From Trichoplax sp. H2 (lineage: Eukaryota > Placozoa > Uniplacotomia > Trichoplacea): a stretch of 64,000 bases of DNA. Of the stretch, positions 37,138-48,784 are shown piece by piece. The number at the start of each line of letters is the position of its first letter. Position 1 is the first letter of the stretch. The notes below the pieces were generated by a model. The model saw only the letters and a program-made list of their open reading frames with translations, did not search any database and had not been told where the DNA came from. Where the stretch lies: the NCBI GenBank assembly GCA_003344405.1, contig NOWV01000219.1, positions 1-64,000 of the forward strand, read 5' to 3'. The translations under genes were made by a program, and so were the position numbers.

Positions 37138-40100
37138 TTAATCTTGCTGAATTTTTTTAAATATATTATATCGCTGTTCACCATCAGAGAGAATAAATGA
37201 GGACTGCTGAGGATTCCATTTTGTATGTTGCACAATAAAGTAAGGAAATGATATTTTGTGAATCAATTGAAGGGTATTCAATTCATAAATATAAATGTTA
37301 GAGTTATTGATATTAAACGTAAGAAATAAATTTTCCGATGACAGTTCCTCAAAGTTTAAAATCCGAGAATCAAATTCAAGATTTATGGCACGATTCTTGC
37401 AGCTTTTCCTTAAAATTCTATAATTCTGATCAAATACCTAGCATCGCATTAAATGAATAATTTATAACAGTTTAAACAGTCTTTTGAGCTATTTAATGTA
37501 ATTGGTTAATAGTGTATTATTTTTACCGTTACGTGATCTCCTATTTCGAATATGAAGATGCAGAAAGAATACGGACTAGAAGAGGTGGTCTTTAATGCAG
37601 CATCCAAGAGTAGACAAAATGTCATTAGAATTTCTACATTGTCAGCATTTGAATTAAATATTTAAAAACTTTCATTAAAAGATTGGCGTTGTATGAGAAA
37701 ACTGTAACTTACAAGAAATATTTTTGCATCTTCATCTTTCCATATTTCGTGTACTAAATCTTCTTTGATTTTCAATGACGAGCATTTAATCTTAAGAGAA
37801 TCAATGCAGTATTTTCCAGGTAGATTTACTTTACATGCTAATCCTCTATCCCTATGATAATTAAATTCTTCTTTGTTCAGTATTTGTGCTTTGCTATTTC
37901 CTAGTTTATAAGACTTAAATCCAAACAAGCTGTTTAAGCAAGTTAAATTTCAAGATAGTTGAAGCGAATTGTCTTCATTGAAATACATCAGGCATTAGAA
38001 ATAAAATTAAAAATCAGATAACAGAACAGTTTAACCTCAAGCTTTTAAAATGAGTATCGGTTGTATTTCTAACTTAATTAAAGGAAATGTAAGAATATAC
38101 ATTGCTTTATTACCATAATGCAGTAATCATTCGAGTTTACTTTCTGTTGATTGGTAATAAGATAATTGTCATCAAAGTAGATAGGTCTAATTTGTGAATA
38201 TGCATATTTGTTTTCATAGATCGTCTTTGCACCATCACATAGGTTAATAGCTGCTACCAGGATGCCACAACTAACAGAGTGCTGAATAGATGATAATTTT
38301 ATATTTGATATAAAATATGCCTAAATGAGACTTTTTTAGAGCTAAGATTTGATTGCAGTCTTCTAAAGAGATAAAATTTTCCCTACCTTAACATTCATGA
38401 CAAAAATTAAAGTGTTGTCTTTTTCTCGGTATTTCGATCCGGTAACAGTTACACAAGTAACTTCTGGTTCTGTATCATATCTTAGTAGTTCTTTGCACTT
38501 TTCGCTGTCTCTCATATTCAGAATGTTAGGCTTCTGTTATTAAGTGATAAATATACAGGTAAAAAAATTCATGAAAACTTCATAGTAAATTGATCTTGTA
38601 TTGATAATTTATTACTAGATATAAATTTGTTTTGCAATGAATTATACTTCAATCAGGATTAATTATCATAAATTAGATAATAAGGTACAAGAAATTTCAC
38701 ATATTTTCATTAGCATCTGTAGATCTTATCTTTATATCATATCGAGAGGATTTATTGAACTGTTTATTGTAAGCCAGTTAGCATTCATTTCTATAAGAGT
38801 TCAATCAGGCTTACTTCTGCGATAGAAACATTCTTGTACTTCAATGAACGCTTGCAATCTTCTAAATAGGTGCGGATAACCACAGCAGACTGTAGGTTAT
38901 TGTAAGCAAAGCATCGATCATAAGGCTCGTCTAAAGAGTAACAAAATACTTTTGTTGATTGCTGGTCCTCCTTATAATTGTAAACCTGCAAATACCAATA
39001 ATCTCTATATTAGATTGACATTCTACGGATCCTGCCATCAGTTACATAAACTCATTAGCTCACTTTTAATTCACTCTTGCCGTCTTTTTGAATTAACTGA
39101 ATCATCAATGGATCATGATTTATGAATGCACAACATGTACTTAAGATTTCTTCGTCGAATTCCTGAATTATCTCTCTCTTTTCATTAAAATAAATTATTT
39201 CCTTATTTTTTATGGTTTGCCAACGTAGATTATTAGCTAATAATGCAGATATACAGCCGAGATAAGCAATTAATAATCGAAGTAAAAACAGTGCATGCTT
39301 TTAAGAAACATTAAAAAGTGTTACCTTTTAAATTATACTCATATATACAATATTCAAGATCATAATCATAAATAATTAAGCGGCTACTGTCAGGAATGTA
39401 TTTTGTAAGTTTGTTTCCATTTGAAGGCTTTAACATTAAATAAGACTGGGGCTGTCCTGATAACATCCTGATTACAAGTTTCGATGCCTATAATAGGTAT
39501 AGATATCATCACGCAAATTAGCCATTTGAGCAAATAAAATAAATAAATAATGCTAAAAATAAAATAAAAATAAAAATAAGTCATTTTAATCAAAAGATGA
39601 TGTTAGCGTATCGATGTAAAATGTCAAAAATTAATTAACTTACTTTAGTATCATTGCGATCATCAATATCGATAGTAATAAACTGCTGATCATCAGATAT
39701 AGAAATATCGTTAACTGGCATGGATTTTTTAAAAATTGGCTGAAAGCTGTTCATAAAATCTTCGATTAAATTTACAGTCTCGACACCATTATCTGGTACT
39801 TTGATCAGACCAATAATTTTGCTATATCCGAGAATTAAGACTGTGCAATCGCTATCGATATAATTGACATTATGCAATGCACCGGCGTTATTAACATATC
39901 CGGAAGGTTTAAACAAGTTCTGTTGTTGTCTAACGATGTAGCTAGGAACTTCCATGGAACGCAATCTATGCCAAGTTTCAAAATTCCAAATCTTAAGGTA
40001 TTATAGTCATAAAAGAAAATAAAGCTGCAGAGTAGAACATAAAATAGGTTTATATCGGAGCTTGAATATGGCCGCTTACCTGTATTTGGCATTCAAGAAT

Positions 40101-41451
40101 AGTATTTAATTTTTCTGGTCTACCCATACAATCTACATAGTATTTTCTTCCCCATAATAGTATTTTACTTCCGTTTTGCATCCAGCGATAGGACTCTACT
40201 TTAAATGCAAAGGATATCTCCTTGCCAGTACATTGTATATGATTATCTTGAATTTTCCAAAGCTATTTTTCCAATATCATAGAATTAGTCAAAGTAAAAC
40301 TACTACTATAACTTAAAGTGCTATTAAAAATTAAGTCATTTAATGCCTACCTTAATGTCTTTGTTTATATAGCATAGGCTAATAAAGTTACAGCTATTTA
40401 AGACATTAGGACAGAATTCCATGCTTTTAAAAGTTACATGATTCATTCTTTTTTTTCTTTTGTCCACAAAATATAATTCTTTCTTAAAATTAAGGTTATA
40501 AATCATCCATCTTTTGTTCTATAGATTGAAGAAATACTGGGTATTACAACTTCATGTATATACAGCATATGGGAAAGATCTATCTCGAGTGGTATAAATT
40601 TACTACTGCAGAATTAAGAACAGATTTTAACTAATTTTTATTTCTAATTCTATGAATCGACGAATTATTTTCAACTACAAGTAAATTTCATGCATAGAAT
40701 ATGATTACCTATAGGATGTAATGGAGTAATGCGTCAATAACTAATTAATGTCCGGTTCACTTTTGATGATTTATTGAAAATAGTGCAAATTATCTCATCT
40801 TTATTTACGTAAATGAAATTTAATTTTGCTTGTGAAAGGCTTTGCTATATTTGCAATATCACAAAAATGACAAAAAAGAAAAGCACATACTGCTCGGAAA
40901 GATGCCGGATAATTGGTATAGTATTCTACGGCTATAAGGCCACCATCTGCTGAGATTTTTACATTTCGAACCCATTGGAATGGAGGAGACAATTGATGGA
41001 TAATGTGTAGCGTTTGATAGTCCATGATCTATTGAATGTTACATGCCTTCTTGAATTGTTTTACGGTAGCAATAATGTAAAGTATATACTGCTCATTTCT
41101 TACCTCGAGTTTACAATTCTGTTTCTGGTTATTGGCAATATTAATTATTCTTAAATTTCCAGATTGTGGATTAGAAAGAGATATATGCTTATTAGGAACT
41201 TTCCTATCCATTCGCTTCGTTGCTATCCATCTGTTTTCGATTCTGTTTTCTTCCATGGAACATCTAAAGACAGTCATTTATTGAATTAAAAAGTTTTTGT
41301 ATAGAATTTAGATAAGCCGCAAGCTTGCTTTGCTACACGTAAATAAACTTGCATAATTATAATTCAATATATATTGTATCGATTAATCTTACGTATGGAT
41401 CCCCCAATCTTCAATGCAGAGATGTTTGATGTTTTCATTAGTTATTGCCAT
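37138..41451 (-). CDS. Uncharacterised beta-propeller-like protein (14 exons)
   Basis: I do not recognise this family. Exons: 41393-41451, 41104-41263, 40891-41028, 40351-40518, 40080-40262, 39644-39991, 39325-39445, 39064-39236, 38815-38985, 38387-38533, 38141-38281, 37713-37913, 37527-37589, 37138-37425. The frame closes at 2361 nt (786 aa). Start MAITNENIKHLC; end FKKIQQD. It is rich in short beta-strand runs with WD40-like wording: WVRNVKISADGGLIAV, an LWKIQDN unit, IWNFETWHRL, NDISISDDQQFITIDI, RLIIYDYDLEYCIYEYN and NIYIYELNTLQLIHKI. No signal peptide or transmembrane helix is visible, so it is probably intracellular and possibly a propeller scaffold. The acceptors at 37913 (tttaag) and 37589 (ttaaag) are the weakest; a longer 37527-37618 exon would need a different phase. 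The gene is real by its many in-phase exons; its function is open. Confidence 0.75.
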
Positions 41452-41468
41452 CTTCTACTTGCCTGCTA

Positions 41469-42850
41469 ATGACTTTGGCGTACCAGAAAAATTTGTTAAT
41501 GCAAAAGGTACGTCAGAATCTAAAATTAATGGTAAAAATTATACTGCAGCAAGACCATAATGTTCACTAACGGAACTTTAACATTATTAAATTGTTTCCT
41601 ATATCTCATAATTTCATATAGGTGCATCACTTAATCATGTTATTATAGGTACATCACAAAATACTCGCGTCTATCATTTACTCTCTTAATTTCCATCAAG
41701 AACAGATTTATAGAAGAAACAATTATCGAAGATTTAAATCCAACATTCATTTTCTTAGCTAGAATCGTTATGCTACTGGTAAATTTCCATATGAGCCTAA
41801 GCCAGCTAGCTCTTTCAATTCATTAAATTTCACATAATGGCCATATGAATGTAGTAAATTGTAGCAAATGCTACTATATTGGTAACAATAAGAATATGTT
41901 TGACTGTATCATATAGGTCAATAGTAAAGATCGTGCTTGCATTAAAGCTTTCGATGGTAAAGGTAAAATAAGACTTACCTGCTTGATTGTAGACAGTCGA
42001 ATGAAATGGTGATAAGGCGCTAAACTGGTGTATATTAACAAATTTTACGTGCTTGCCTGTCTTTGCAATACAGTGTGCACAAAATGAGGTTAAGTGTACA
42101 GTTTGCGTTACTTTTCTACCTATTGCTGTAGTTTTATACTTATTAGAAAAATGAAAATCAATTTCGCTCAAGCTTCAATTAGCTTTTCCATTGATCCATG
42201 ACTACGGTTATATATTGCCGTAATATATGTTTATACTATTTTTGCTAAGTTGTAGATATAATTTAATTTAATGACCTTTTGGGGGGGGGGAGTATTATGC
42301 TACAGGACAATACAATTATTTTCTTTAGGCATGTTTACTAAACAACATGGCTCTGGTCGGAAGCAATTTGATGGACTCCTCCGTCACGATTTTAAAATAC
42401 AACAGGCAAGTAAGACGATTGGCTAGATACTACTTTTAATATTGTGTTTTTCTAATATGTTACTAATTGTAATTAGCAATCATTTTGTAAATGTTTACAA
42501 ATAAATTCGGTCATCATTGAATGCATGATTAACTAGCATAAAAGTCATTACGCCTACAGCTGTTCTATATAGTATGCCTCTATCGTACTAGGTATCTTCC
42601 GGTAAGTTATGTTAACATGAACCCATTTGTATGGTAGTCTAAGCTATCAGTACTTAAAAGTAGAACTAATGCCGGAATCATTAATTATTAAACTTATTTC
42701 GACTCTATTCGAAGATGTTTATTTTTTCCTATTGAATTTGCAAGCTAAACCTTCATATTTTTTAGGCATAATTGATGAGTATTATTCTATACAAAAACGA
42801 ATTATAATATCCTGAAGCTTAATTATCTAATTGTTTAGGCCTCTATTCTA
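41469..42850 (+). CDS. Possible small gene diverging from the propeller-like gene
   Basis: Three plus-strand segments join in phase: 41469-41507 (MTLAYQKNLLMQK, donor gtacgt), 42329-42409 (acceptor ttctttag; ACLLNNMALVGSN and onward, donor gtaaga) and 42573-42601 (acceptor ctatatag; YASIVLGIF, donor gtaagt). A further short terminal exon at 42839-42850 would end it after about 53 residues, but this last step is a guess. The predicted protein has a hydrophobic stretch and matches nothing I know. Its ATG lies only 17 bases from the minus-strand ATG at 41451, so both genes would share a promoter or overlap in their 5' ends. Confidence 0.3.
41830..42171 (-). other. Minus-strand open frame, coding status unclear
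   Basis: A 114-codon open stretch with no ATG near its upstream end, so it would need an upstream exon (possible acceptor attgaag at its start). It includes TSFCAHCIAKTGKHVKF and a good-looking donor, gcag/gtaagt, near 41979-41985. Read through, the C-terminal part is hydrophobic (ILIVTNIVAFATIYYI). I find no phase-compatible partner exon. It lies in an intron of the possible plus-strand small gene. Confidence 0.25.
42281..42290 (+). repeat. Run of ten G
   Basis: The only long G homopolymer in this AT-rich window; its length could be a sequencing or assembly error. Confidence 0.9.
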
Positions 42851-44656
42851 ATAATAATCATCTGATGCTTAGTGTATCTATATTGTTAATCTAATTTTTA
42901 ATTTCTACATCATGCGATATCATTTCGGGTATTCTTCAGATGAAATTCAAATTTATCGCACAGGCTGAATTATTTCGATATCTAGTAATGCATACCTTTG
43001 ATATACACAATCTTCATATCGATATAAATATATGCGTTTAAGTATTCTTGGACTATGGATTTGATTTACTGAGGACTGATAGCGGTTAATAGGGTAAATG
43101 GCTTACTGCTACTCTACGGTAGAAAAAAAGTGTTTACAGATTGAATCAGCGAAGCCGCAATCAGCGGCTTCGATTCTGACATGCTAGTTACTAATGACGA
43201 GCATCCGTTGAGGTCAATTTCGTATCGTTATTCGCAAGATTTAGTACTTCAAATTGTCATTTTATCATATATGCTAATGGAAAAATCAATAAACTACCGA
43301 ATCTGTAATAATAAGTACTCTGCATATGACCTGCTGTCAATATAGCTATCAAAACTGATATATTGTTTTCAATTCAATACTTCTCGCATTAAGTGACGAA
43401 CATAGCGTTGTAATACCAGGCTATTCTCTTACTATTTGTCAGTTACATTCGAGAATTGTTACGCGATAAAGTTTGAAAATATAACTAATAAACATAATGT
43501 CTACGAGCCTACTGTCCAGTTAGTCCTCTCCGACCACATACAGTACGACCCTAAATACTGATGATCTCCGGTTGTTCTTCTTGGTTAAAAAAACTGCATA
43601 TTTATAGTAAATCTATACATAATCATTAATTATATTCAATTATCGGTCATAGATAATACTGTTAAAACTAGGAAGTTATCTATAAAAGTACGAAAAAATT
43701 CATTGATAACGATGTAATCAACAAATAACAAAGACTGTTATTTAGCCAAAATAAGATAACCATGAGTAGATGAAAATCACTCCCTGACAGTATCACAACG
43801 AGTTTTAGTAGAAAATAGATTGCTTCCTCCTAAGTACACAAGCTGTTAAGGTAGTTTAAATTTCAATCAAAGTATGACCATTTTAGAAGCATTTCGAGCA
43901 GAGTATAAAATTGTAGGTATATTGCCTTAACGTTTGTTTGCTTCGTGTGCTGGATTTAATTCTTTCATGCTAGATTGCGAAGGGTTATTGTTAACTAATG
44001 AGGTACACTGCTAATATGTATACGCAAAAAACAGTTATTTAAAGCATAAAAAGGTCAAACTTGTATTCAATGTAAGTGAAAATGGACGAGTTTAAAAAAA
44101 ATTATAGTGCGTTTGTCACTGTGAAGGCACAATATATAGTTTAACAATCCATTATAACAGATCTAATATTAGGTTGGTTGCATTCTAATTTCTACTCAAA
44201 TCAAAGGATTATCCCGGATACTTTGGTTTGTGATACAGAATTTTTTTAAGCTATTTTTGCTAGCAAAAATTATGAGTTATTACTGTCTCTCAGTCTCTAA
44301 CCATAAGCGTACGAGTACTACAACGATATGTATAATTGTTCTGATAATTTATCACTTTTATTGACAAACGCTTGAATTTTGTAAAATTGTTTCCCTTTTT
44401 GTTAGGTTATAACTCTTTCAATATATAATTTTCCACAAGATTCCAAAGCACAAATCATTGTAAATTGCCGTTAACAAAATAGTATTTATGCCGTCTATTT
44501 CTTTTACAGTTATTAGGTTTTACGGTAGTTACCTCTATCAAAGACTAATTTATTCATATAAAGAATGAAAAAACACATTATATATTGGTTTCAAGTTAGC
44601 TTCGATCATTAGTTTCATAATTCATTTTATAAATAGTTAGGACTTCAGATACAATT
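42851..44656. other. Intergenic, no gene recognised
   Basis: Downstream flank of the SPOP-like gene. Apart from an inverted repeat near 43150 I see no coding exon chain, RNA gene or mobile element. Confidence 0.5.
43150..43172. other. Inverted repeat / potential hairpin
   Basis: CGAAGCCGC - aatca - GCGGCTTCG: a perfect 9-bp stem with a 5-base loop. GAATC/GATTC flanks could extend it after a small bulge. It is GC-rich against an AT-rich background and not followed by a T run. Confidence 0.7.
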
Positions 44657-47097
44657 TTAAATACGCCTTTTTTTACGTGAAACTGAATTGATATTACTAT
44701 CAGTAGATCTCGCTAGAGTTCGGAAAGCATCCGTGATTAAATGAGAATGATTCTTAAGCAGATTTTTGTAACCTTCAGTCTCGACTATTTCCAAGGCGTA
44801 GCTACATTAGAATAGAAAAATAATACTCTAAGCTATCATGATTTTTTTATTATAAATTGAAATTGAGAAGAAATTAAGAGGTAAATTACCTATTAATAAA
44901 TTTTAATATATTTTTCTTCAGTATTTCTGCATTATGCATGTCAGCAATGACCAGTACTTCGGCAGCATTATCAACAATTAAGTTATTTGAAATAGAGTTT
45001 TCACATAGTGATTTCAGCCTTTGTAGGTCATACTTTAAAGTAGTCACCAAAAACAATATAAAAATTGTTTATAAATACGAATAATTTTGAACATGCTGCA
45101 TTTTATAGCTATAATGATTACTTTATCTGCTGCTGCTAGCATTTCCAAGGCCAAATCGTCCATGCGAGATGGCTCTTTACCAGTGTAAATATATTTGATC
45201 ATTTCTTCAAATACATCAGCTGCTATATCTGGAATATCTACTATCCCCTGAGTTAATAATTTTAAATTACAAAAATTCATTATTGTTATATTTTAGGCTT
45301 CTCTCTTGCTATATAAAATGACTAAATGTTAGTCATCACCATTACAACGTGCCTGATGCTGCTCCTCCATGGAATGTTTAAACATGGCATCAAATACTGC
45401 CGATCTAGCTATTGTAAATGATAAGCCATTGAATAGATCATTTTTTCATATTATTACCACCAATCATGTTGGAAATAATGAGTAAATCTCAATAAAGATG
45501 ATTCGCATATATTTGCAAATTCTATGCCTAACTATGTTCTCTATAGTATTTAGCTAAAAGATTTAAATTTTCAGATTATACTACTCTCAATTAACTACGT
45601 AAATAGCGAGATGATAATGCTGTAAATTTATGGCGACATCTCGGTCAAAGGTTGGGTATTTTACCTGATAAGATCGCTTTATGAGCCTTTAAGTGATCCT
45701 TTCCGATGTTAAAAGTGACGTCGGCAAACTTTTTGGTTTTAAACAACTGATCCATATCTTGAGACAGTGTACAAGTAGGTACATTTGTTTCTTGCACCGT
45801 AAATCGACCATCATGAGTGATCGGATCTGAGACAATATTGATCTAGAAAGAAAAATTAGGATTAAATCATCTGAGCTATCTTCACGATGATATAAATCAA
45901 GATTAAAGGCCTACTATGTTTAAATATCAATATCCTACTAGCAACATACCTCACAGCAGAGTGTTAGACGGTTATCTGTTAAAAATCCACTCGTTTTATC
46001 CATCAGCATATCACGGCGCACAAATTTCTTAAATCCCCAATCTTTGCCTTGAATAAAACTGTAGGCACGTTGACTTTCTATTGGAAGTTTCATAAGACAA
46101 GTTTTAGGCCATAGATGATAGTTTCATACCGTAATTTAATAATAGTTCATTTTTGGTTGCTAGAAAAATATAATTGCAACATTCATTTCCCACTAGCAAC
46201 TAATACTGGTCAATGTGATTTAACGGCTATGGAAACACTATAGGCAATAACTTATTCCGAAGTTGTAAAGATTAAAACGCTTTCAGCAAAATCTAAGATT
46301 ATAAATATATCTAAAACGGCCGTATCTTGCTCGTAATAACTATTCGCCCAGCTAGCTAAAACCGAAAACTGCTGATATTAATCTGGAACTCGACAAGAAT
46401 GTAAAATTGATGATAGATTTAATAAATTGCTGCTGGATTTGAGACAAAAAATTAAAATTTGTACCCACTAAAATCTTTGTATCGCCCACGTATGCCTATG
46501 GAATTATGATAAAAATTCTTCACATATTTGAGTTTTATCGTTCATAGTAATTGTATAGCATTGAGACATTGCCCCAAACAGACTTGTCTTTTACTGATTC
46601 TGTTCGAGGAGGAATAGCTTACCCATCAATCGTTTTTCCATTTCATTAGAATCCAAGATGGAAAATTTAAATTTAGCGTTGACTTCCTTCTTATTGCAAC
46701 TAAGCAATACCAAGTAAATCGATAAGTATTCTTTACAATCTTCATCCAGTCCTCTTGGGTTGATTTTCATACACCTACAAAGCAATAGGCAGCAGCCATG
46801 ACAAGTAAAAACTTTTAACGATATTCACTTTTATCATATTGCTAGTGCAGTTGGCAGAAATTATTATACATGAATTAGAGGTTGATTTTGATAGTCTAAT
46901 TATTTTCCTTACCATTGTAACTTATCCGAGCTAGCAGTTACAAAAGTTGAACTTTTTAAGAATTCTCCCGTCTTTAGCGGACAGTAAGTAAAGTTTTCTA
47001 TTTTCCATACGTAAGTGTAGCGATCTACTTTCATTTCCGTATAACACCATTTATCGATTTTCACTTTTCCAGCCATTTGTGGAATCATAATATTCAT
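44657..47097 (-). CDS. SPOP: SPOP-like MATH-BTB cullin-3 adaptor (8 exons)
   Basis: Speckle-type POZ protein: recruits substrates through the MATH domain to a cullin-3 ubiquitin ligase through the BTB domain, typically in the nucleus. Exons: 46913-47097, 46623-46774, 45950-46077, 45665-45842, 45353-45408, 45122-45247, 44890-45032, 44657-44801; 1113 nt, 370 aa, close to the 374 of vertebrate SPOP. MATH about 25-155 ([33 protein letters not shown], the last containing substrate-groove Trp and Phe). BTB about 180-275 ([29 protein letters not shown]), then a BACK/3-box region ([15 protein letters not shown]) and a basic C-terminus SRKKRRI, a likely nuclear-localisation signal as in SPOP. Ordinary GT donors after exon 5 give the wrong phase. 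A GC donor (cag/gcacgt) gives a product with exactly the family's length, so I use it. The first of several N-terminal ATGs was chosen. Confidence 0.95.
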
Positions 47098-48429
47098 TTT
47101 ATTAGTAGAAAGGCGCAATTTAGAAGGTGCCTATGACGAAACCAAATTGTTTTAGCTCTTTACAACACCAGAAGCAATACATGGATAAAATGTAAATTTA
47201 AAAGTAGCAGAAAAGTTACTATTTGTTATCAGGAACAAATTCGGTAATGAATCAAATCTAGTCGTGATAAAATGGCAGTGTACGAATTGCAGCAGCAATT
47301 GCATTCGATCTAATCAATTGGTGCAATGATTTGCATACATGCAATTGCAAGTACTGCAATAAAAATATATAATAAAGCGTTTAAATTGTAATAAAATACT
47401 GAATTCAAGGCTTGGATACGACTCTTGAAGATTATAATCCTAGGGGAGATAGTTTTATGATACTGTATATCAAAGACCCTACGACTATAAACAAAGTTGG
47501 AATTTTACAGTAAGTCTCCCTAGGTGTAGCAATACGGATAGCAATATGGCTGCTGTCTACTACAGTTAAAATTGCAATTTAAAAGCAGAAAGTTGACATT
47601 TAAGGCTATAAATCATAATATTAATTAAGTCAATTTGCGTAACTTGCATAAATTAGGATGTCATTAGTTTATGCCTATTAAAACCGTAACGAGAGATCGT
47701 CTTGTTTAACTGAGGTAGGATTTGCATAGTTAGTTAAACTCTTCTGATTTTATAATATATCATAGCACTGCTGATAAGCTACGTTGAAATGATAAAATTT
47801 CGGATGAAAATCACGGCTATTGATAGTTCTCTATATACGTGATCCCCATGAAAGTAAGGTTAGTAATATTAAGTAAAGCAGTATAGAAATGATAAAGGTT
47901 TTAAGAGTCTAGGCCAACAGTAATGATAATTAACGTTCAATTTTAATAAATTAATTATATCCTTTTAGCGTCTAATTATTCCATGATGATACTGTTCTGG
48001 ATGAAGAACAGTTGTCATGAATAGGTAGACTAAGTGGCTACATTCTATTTATGATATAAATTATACAGTAGCACAGCATTTATTTTACACTCCAACAGCA
48101 GAATTAAGAATTCTTTTTGCTAGAGTATTGAAGGAAATGAAACATTTTACGAAATAGTCGTACACGTATCCTTCGATATCTGTTTCAGTGCTACGCATAG
48201 TTCCCTTTCAAATTCTTCTCAAATTTAAGTAAGAAGAAGTCTCAAAGATAAAACAAAGATTAAAGCACAATAGTTTTTAAGGCACTGTTATAATACTTAG
48301 ATTTTTGAAACTATCTAGTAACGGACTCTTTTTAATCGACTGCAGACGGAAATCTTTAAGTGTAACAAGAGAAAGTAAGTATCCTCTGCAGCCTTAAATG
48401 GATGACATGATGATAGTGCTGATTTTCTC

Positions 48430-48784
48430 TCATAAATCAATCGTCCATCTCCTAATCTGTTCTCTATCTATCATTTCAATAACTTCATGATCAGCAATAA
48501 AAACAATGTGAGATATTGATAGCCTTTGTTAATTCCATTTTGAATGAACTTCTACGACTGCTGTAGCAGTATATTTATTCATGATACGATACTAGTACAA
48601 AAATCTTCACAAAATTGATATCAAATCCGTTGCACAAGGTGAAAACAACGGAAATTTAAATTAATTACCCTATATTCGATGGAAGAATGTCGCTTTTTAA
48701 TTAATTTAATATTTACTTACCTCTATCTTGCAATTTGGAATTTGTGAATCAAGATCTTCACTCTGCCAGTGAAATCTTTCAAAT
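48430..48784 (-). other. Two coding-like exons of an unassigned gene
   Basis: 48721-48784 reads FERFHWQSEDLDSQIPNCKI then E, ending at a strong donor (gag/gtaagt) with acceptor cgtcag. 48430-48523 reads LSISHIVFIADHEVIEMIDR and EQIRRWTIDL, then a stop. The second has the flavour of a FERM F3 or PTB-type fold ending (V-I-x-x-x-x-x-x-I-R-R-W). Their splice phases do not match each other, so either an exon lies between or one is a relic. Another possible piece is around 49205-49245. Confidence 0.25.

Noticed and set aside
42627-42815. Plus-strand 62-codon frame
   Set aside because: No family resemblance, and it does not connect in phase to the neighbouring plus-strand exons.
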